A DNA stretch of 64,000 nucleotides from Streptomyces europaeiscabiei (GTDB lineage: Bacteria > Actinomycetota > Actinomycetes > Streptomycetales > Streptomycetaceae), in NCBI RefSeq assembly GCF_036346855.1, contig NZ_CP107841.1:4840001-4904000 (forward strand), written 5' to 3'. The position numbers and the translations under genes were made by a program. This document shows, one piece after another, positions 60,119-64,000 of this stretch; the first letter of the stretch is position 1, and each line of letters starts with the position of its first letter. Under the pieces are notes generated by a model that was not told where the DNA came from, made no database searches, and worked only from the letters and a program-made list of their open reading frames with translations.

Positions 60119-61122
60119 GCGTTGGCCCCCGAGAACTCCTTGCGGCGGGCGATGATCAGGCGCGCCCCACCGTTGACCAGCAGAGTGATGACGAACAGGA
60201 CCAGACCGGAGGCGATGAGCGCGTCCCGCCCGATCTCGGTGGCCTCACTGAACTTGCTCGCGATGTTCTGGGCGAAGGTGCCGCCGCCCGGGTCGAGCAG
60301 GCTGAGGTTGATCTCGAAGCTGGACGACAGGACCATCGCCACGGCCATGGTCTCGCCGAGCGCGCGGCCGAGGCCGAGCATCGACGCGGAGATGACACCG
60401 GAGCGCCCGAAGGGCAGCACCGCCATGCGGATGACTTCCCACCGGGTGGCGCCGAGGGCCAGGGCGGCCTCCTCGTGCATCCGCGGGACCTGGCGGAAGA
60501 CCTCGCGGCTCACGTTGGTGATGATCGGCAGGATCATGATCGCGAGCAGGATGCCGACGGTGAGCATCGAACGGGGGGCGCCGCCCTGCCATTCGAAGAT
60601 GCCGGTCCAGCCGAGGTAGTCGTTCAGCCAGCCGTAGAGCCCGTCGAGCTGCGGTACGAGGACCAGGGCGCCCCAGAGGCCGTACACGATGGACGGCACG
60701 GCGGCGAGCAGGTCGATCACGTACGCGATGGGGCCGCCCAGCCTGCGCGGTGCGTAGTGCGTGATGAACAGGGCGATGCCTACCGCGACCGGGACCGCGA
60801 TGGCCATGGCGATGACCGACGAGACGATGGTGCCGAAGGCCAGGACCGCGATGCCGAACACCGGCGGCGCCGCGGTGGGGTTCCACTCGAAGGTGGTGAA
60901 GAAGTTGGCCTCGTCCTCACTGATCGCGAGCGCGGCACGGTAGCTGAGGAACACGGCGATGGCCGCCATGAGCGCCAGCAGGAAGATGCCGGATCCGCGG
61001 GAGAGACCGAGGAAGACCCGGTCGCCGACGCGCGTGGCGCCGCGGGCGGCACGCTTCTCCTCGACGTTCACGGAACTCGGTGGGGTGGGGGGAGCGGGAG
61101 TGTCTTTGGTCGATATGTCCAT
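60115..61122 (-). CDS. pstC: Phosphate ABC transporter permease
   Basis: 335 aa from ATG at 61122. The PstC features are LLAAVPSIVYGLWGALVLVP and the coupling segment HEEAALALGATRWEVIRMAV. Six TM helices. The N-terminal tail is Pro/Thr-rich. Confidence 0.94.
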   Translation of the reverse strand: MDISTKDTPAPPTPPSSVNVEEKRAARGATRVGDRVFLGLSRGSGIFLLALMAAIAVFLSYRAALAISEDEANFFTTFEWNPTAAPPVFGIAVLAFGTIVSSVIAMAIAVPVAVGIALFITHYAPRRLGGPIAYVIDLLAAVPSIVYGLWGALVLVPQLDGLYGWLNDYLGWTGIFEWQGGAPRSMLTVGILLAIMILPIITNVSREVFRQVPRMHEEAALALGATRWEVIRMAVLPFGRSGVISASMLGLGRALGETMAVAMVLSSSFEINLSLLDPGGGTFAQNIASKFSEATEIGRDALIASGLVLFVITLLVNGGARLIIARRKEFSGANA

Positions 61123-61140
61123 CACGTTCTCCGGTCTGCG

Positions 61141-61167
61141 GAGCCGTCGTCGTGCGGGCGACGGCTC
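61141..61167 (-). other. Stem-loop in the pstS-pstC spacer
   Basis: GAGCCGTCG (61141-61149) and CGACGGCTC (61159-61167) form a 9-bp perfect stem. Together with the hairpin at 61221-61254 it could attenuate transcription into pstC or protect the pstS mRNA 3' end. Confidence 0.6.
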
Positions 61168-61220
61168 GGGGCGGAGCCGCCCGCGATGGCGGAGGGCTCC
61201 TGGCGGCGGTGCACCGGACG

Positions 61221-61254
61221 GTGCGGCCCGGTCCCGGTGGGGACCGGACCGCAC
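61221..61254 (-). terminator. Partial terminator/attenuator directly after pstS
   Basis: GTGCGG-C-CCGGTCCC pairs with GGGACCGG-A-CCGCAC around GGTG, a 15-bp stem (one mismatch) beginning 5 bp after the pstS stop. It explains how binding protein could be made in excess over permease. Confidence 0.75.
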
Positions 61255-61259
61255 TCAGG

Positions 61260-62390
61260 TCAGCTCAGTTCCGAGATGGTCGTGCGGACCTTGGTGATGA
61301 TCTCCTCGGGCATCGGGGCGTACCCGGCCTCGGAGAGCAGCGCCTGGCCGTCCTCGGAGGCGACGTAGGTGAGGAAGGACTTGGTGGCGGTCAGGGTGTC
61401 GGCCTTGTTGCCCTTGTCGCAGACGATCTCGTAGGTGACGAGGGTGATCGGGTAGGCGCCCTCGGCGGTCGGCGTGTAGTTGAGCTTCAGCGCGAGGTCC
61501 TTGCCGGTGCCCACGACCTGGGCCTCGGAGATGGCCTTGGTGGCGTTCTCGACGGTCGCCTTCACCGGGGTGGCGGCGCCGGTCTTGACGTCGACCGTGC
61601 TGATGCCGTCCTTGGCGTAGGAGAGCTCCATGTAGGAGATCGCGCCCTTGGTCTCCTTCACGCCCTGCGCGACACCGGAGGAGCCCTGCGCGGACTGGCC
61701 GCCCTTGGCCTGCCAGGCCTTGCCGCCCTCGTACTTCCAGCTGTCGGGGGCCGCGGCGATCAGGTACTTGGTGAAGTTGTCCGTGGTGCCGGACTCGTCC
61801 GAGCGGTGGAAGGCCTGGATCTTGAGGTCGGGCAGCTCGGCGTCGGGGTTCAGCGCCGCGATGGCCTTGTCGTTCCAGTTGGTGATCTTGCTGTCGAAGA
61901 TCAGGGCGAGGGTCTTGGCGTCCAGGATCAGGTTGTCGACACCCGGGACGTTGTAACCGACGGCGATCGGACCGCCGACCATCGGCAGGTCGATGCCCTG
62001 ACCGCCGGAGCAGATCTCCTTGGAGGCCGTGACCTCTTCGGGCTTCAGCGCCGAGTCGGAGCCGGCGAAGGCGACCTGGCCCTGGGTGAACGCGGTGATG
62101 CCCGCGCCCGAACCGCTGCCCTTGTAGTTGATCACGACGTCCTTGCAGGCGCTCTGGTACTGCTTCACCCAGGCGTCGATCGCGTTCTTCTGCGCGGAGG
62201 AGCCGTCGGCCAGCAGCTGCCCCTTGGCGTCGCCGCAGTCGATGTTGCCGGCGGCCGCCGTGCTGTCGCCCGTACCGCTCGCGCCGCCACTGGTGTCGTC
62301 GGACCCGCATGCCGTGAGGGTCAGGACGCCGGTGAGGGCGACAGCACCGAGAGAAAGGGCGCGCAGCCGGTTCTTGCGCTGAAGCTTCAC
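61260..62390 (-). CDS. pstS: Phosphate-binding lipoprotein PstS
   Basis: 376 aa from GTG at 62390, with GGAAGGA upstream. A lipobox (LTLTACGS) follows a signal helix. The phosphate-binding features are GSGSGAGITAF and FHRSDESGTTDNF. It captures phosphate outside the membrane. First gene of the operon, with a PHO box ~195 bp upstream. Confidence 0.96.
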   Translation of the reverse strand: MKLQRKNRLRALSLGAVALTGVLTLTACGSDDTSGGASGTGDSTAAAGNIDCGDAKGQLLADGSSAQKNAIDAWVKQYQSACKDVVINYKGSGSGAGITAFTQGQVAFAGSDSALKPEEVTASKEICSGGQGIDLPMVGGPIAVGYNVPGVDNLILDAKTLALIFDSKITNWNDKAIAALNPDAELPDLKIQAFHRSDESGTTDNFTKYLIAAAPDSWKYEGGKAWQAKGGQSAQGSSGVAQGVKETKGAISYMELSYAKDGISTVDVKTGAATPVKATVENATKAISEAQVVGTGKDLALKLNYTPTAEGAYPITLVTYEIVCDKGNKADTLTATKSFLTYVASEDGQALLSEAGYAPMPEEIITKVRTTISELS

Positions 62391-62584
62391 TTTCGGGAGT
62401 TCCTTCCAGGAGCCGCCGTCCACATGGCGGCGTGCGAAGTCGTCGTATCAGCATCGGGACGTGTCCAGCGGGTGCCTTCAGTCCCTCAGACTGCTGTCGT
62501 CACGGGTTGCGCGGCCCCATTTCGGCCCACACCCCGCACCGGGTAAGGCCGAAATTAGGCAGATCAGGTGAAGCCGCCGATGGA

Positions 62585-62606
62585 CGGAAGTGAACGGCGA
62601 GTGAAC
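62585..62606 (-). promoter_or_regulatory. PHO box of pstS (PhoP site)
   Basis: On the minus strand GTTCACTCGCC and GTTCACTTCCG are two adjoining 11-bp units matching the Streptomyces PHO-box core (G-T-T-C-A-C-C-like). A third, poorer TTCACC-type unit follows at 62567-62574. PhoP would activate pstSCAB when phosphate is low. Confidence 0.92.
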
Positions 62607-62827
62607 CCCTGCCGAAAGTGCGGTGAGGTCACGGAACGCTCACGGGAAGAGCACGTGCAGATTCCGATGCGGCGACCCCCGACCGATCACCTCACCCACC
62701 CCACCGGACTCAAGCGTTCCACACACCCTCACCTTCCCCCTTCTGTGGTGACGCTCCGCACTCATACCACTACAGAGAGAAGCAATCCCCAGTTCAAGCC
62801 CGCCCTACGCCCACCCATCGCCCCCCG

Positions 62828-63006
62828 CCCACACAAAAGGGACGCGGGGAACTGCGCGAAAACCACAGGATTACCGTACAAACCACCCAAGCCGGCCACC
62901 GCATCACCCCCAGCGGGGGCCTGGGAGCGGCAGCCCCCAGAATCGGGCGTCGAAGGGGCACAGCCCCTGGGGACGGGAACGGGCAGGGGCGGCGGGGGCG
63001 AGAATC
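62828..63006. repeat. Dispersed intergenic repeat (copy h)
   Basis: GGACGCGGGGAACTGCGCGA, later GAGCGGCAGCCCCCAG and CAGGGGCGGCGGGGGCGAGA. It is the same order of modules as copies b and g, in the 685-bp divergent gap of pstS and the oxidoreductase, which has no other gene I can see. Confidence 0.8.
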
Positions 63007-63075
63007 CGGGAACCCCACCCCCACCAACCCCGTCTCGTTCCACGACCCACCCCACGCGGCGCACCGGAGGCGCAC

Positions 63076-64000
63076 ATGGAACGACGCACGTTCATCGGCG
63101 GCGGCGCAGCCGCCCTGACCACCCTGACGGCCTCCGCCTGCACAGGCACCGACACCGGCACCGGCACCCGCGCCACGGACACCTCCCTGCGCACGACAGC
63201 CACGGGCGCGGGCACCGCGTCCAAGGCCACCGTCGCCAACTGGTCCGCCCTAGCCCGCGACCTCGACGGCCCCCTCGTCCGCCCCGGCGACAAGGCCTGG
63301 TCCACGGCCCGCCAGCTCTACAACACCCGCTTCGACACCCTCAAGCCCACCGCGGTCGCCTATGTCGCCCACTCCGACGACATCCGCACGACCCTCGCCT
63401 ACGCCAGGGCCCACGACATCAAGGTCTCGATCCGCAACGGCGGCCACTCCTACGGGGGCTGGTCCTCCGGCAACGGCCGCCTGGTCGTGGACGTCTCGAA
63501 GCTGAGCAAGGTCCGCGCCTCCGCGAACGAGGCGGTGGTCGGCGCCGGCGCGAAGCTCATCGACGTCTACCGCGCCCTGGCCGCGAAGGGCGTGACCATC
63601 CCCGCCGGCTCCTGCCCGACCGTGGGCGTCTCCGGCCTGACCCTCGGCGGCGGCCACGGCGTGACCTCCCGCGCCTACGGCCTGACCTGCGACAGCCTCA
63701 CCCAGGCCACCCTGATCACCGCGGACGGCAAACAGCTGATCGCGAACGCCACGACGAACAAGGACCTCTTCTGGGCCCTACGAGGCGCGGGCAACGGCAA
63801 CTTCGGGGTGGTCACCGAACTCCGCTTCAAGACCCACCCGGCCCCCCAGGGCGTCACCGCGTACGTCACGTGGCCGTGGTCCAAGGCCGCCGCCGTACTG
63901 AAGGCCTGGCAGGAGTGGGGCCCGACGCAGCCCGACGAGATCTGGTCCTCCTGCCACCTGGAGAACGGGGGCAGCCCGTCCGTCGCGGTCGCCGCCTTCT
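63076..64000 (+). CDS. BBE-type FAD-linked oxidoreductase, N-terminal part
   Basis: 308 codons are visible from ATG at 63076 (GGAGG seven bases before); it runs off the right edge. The N-terminus ERRTFIGGGAAALTTLTASA has a Tat-like RR motif and a possible lipobox Cys. The FAD domain shows SIRNGGHSYGGWSSGNGRL (the His that takes 8-alpha FAD) and GSCPTVGVSGLTLGGGHG, whose Cys could give bicovalent FAD as in berberine-bridge-type enzymes. Substrates of this class are sugars, alkaloids or other secondary metabolites. Confidence 0.9.
   Translation, partial: MERRTFIGGGAAALTTLTASACTGTDTGTGTRATDTSLRTTATGAGTASKATVANWSALARDLDGPLVRPGDKAWSTARQLYNTRFDTLKPTAVAYVAHSDDIRTTLAYARAHDIKVSIRNGGHSYGGWSSGNGRLVVDVSKLSKVRASANEAVVGAGAKLIDVYRALAAKGVTIPAGSCPTVGVSGLTLGGGHGVTSRAYGLTCDSLTQATLITADGKQLIANATTNKDLFWALRGAGNGNFGVVTELRFKTHPAPQGVTAYVTWPWSKAAAVLKAWQEWGPTQPDEIWSSCHLENGGSPSVAVAAF

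Overview
The window is high-GC actinobacterial chromosome, almost certainly Streptomyces. Reasons are the codon bias, the frequent GTG/TTG starts and ATGA/GTGA overlaps, and several lineage marker genes: rsiG (the WhiG anti-sigma factor that binds c-di-GMP), the nickel regulator nur, glnR, mshD (mycothiol), csoR next to DUF47/pit, and pstSCAB with a PHO box. From memory the backbone order (csoR - DUF47 - pit - pstBACS - Nudix - CHAD - ppk - mshD - 5'-nucleotidase - two-component pair - HtrA-like protease - LacI - glnR - hydrolase - MoaD - cysA - DUF1416 - nur - ygfZ) matches the SCO4136-SCO4180 region of S. coelicolor. That is recollection, not a search.

Layout. 1-3.7 kb: end of a hemerythrin gene, a HelD/HelR-type RNA polymerase-associated ATPase with a short-repeat insertion, and a TetR regulator. 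3.8-11.4 kb: an unusual locus containing a two-TM protein, a 744-aa double aminoglycoside-phosphotransferase-like protein, three GntR-type regulators, a HAD phosphatase and two homologous ~60-aa membrane proteins divergent from regulators. By eye, the C-terminal domain of the regulators recurs in the two-TM protein. This is my main candidate for an undescribed system. 11.7-16.7 kb: Eis-like acetyltransferase, rsiG, dtd, ygfZ, nur, nitrobindin-like protein and a 32-aa membrane microprotein. 16.8-19.5 kb: three overlapping, related single-TM secreted-domain genes. 19.6-25.2 kb: DsrE-like protein, a decayed VOC gene, DUF3099, then a sulfur cluster (DUF1416, thiosulfate sulfurtransferase, a Cys-codon leader peptide), an LmeA-like protein, a membrane protein and a MoaD-like protein.

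25.4-32.6 kb: hydrolase, divergent glnR, LacI regulator, HtrA-like protease preceded by an 11-bp-period operator, and an OmpR/histidine-kinase pair. 32.7-38.9 kb is accessory in character: RHH/PIN toxin-antitoxin pair, DUF397, an XRE/DUF5753 regulator broken by an in-frame TAG, erythromycin esterase divergent from a double-HTH MerR, a secreted protein resembling aerolysin/ETX-MTX2 toxins, and an orphan response regulator. 39-46.5 kb: secreted 5'-nucleotidase, mshD, and a YtrA-type regulator with an ABC ATPase and three related permeases behind a perfect palindrome. 46.9-54.4 kb: ppk and CHAD gene, then a 3-kb patch with one intact Nudix gene, two Nudix relics and a secreted ice-binding-like/collagen-like fusion. 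54.4-62.6 kb: lipoprotein, csoR, DUF47-pit, and the convergent pstSCAB operon. The window ends inside a BBE-type FAD oxidoreductase.

Phosphate runs through the right half: pstSCAB, pit/DUF47, ppk, CHAD and the nucleotidase together cover uptake, polyphosphate storage and scavenging. A family of inverted-repeat elements with the core GCGCGGGGAACTGCGCGA (or its complement) occurs at about eight intergenic sites and forms some of the terminators. I saw no rRNA, tRNA, CRISPR array or insertion sequence.
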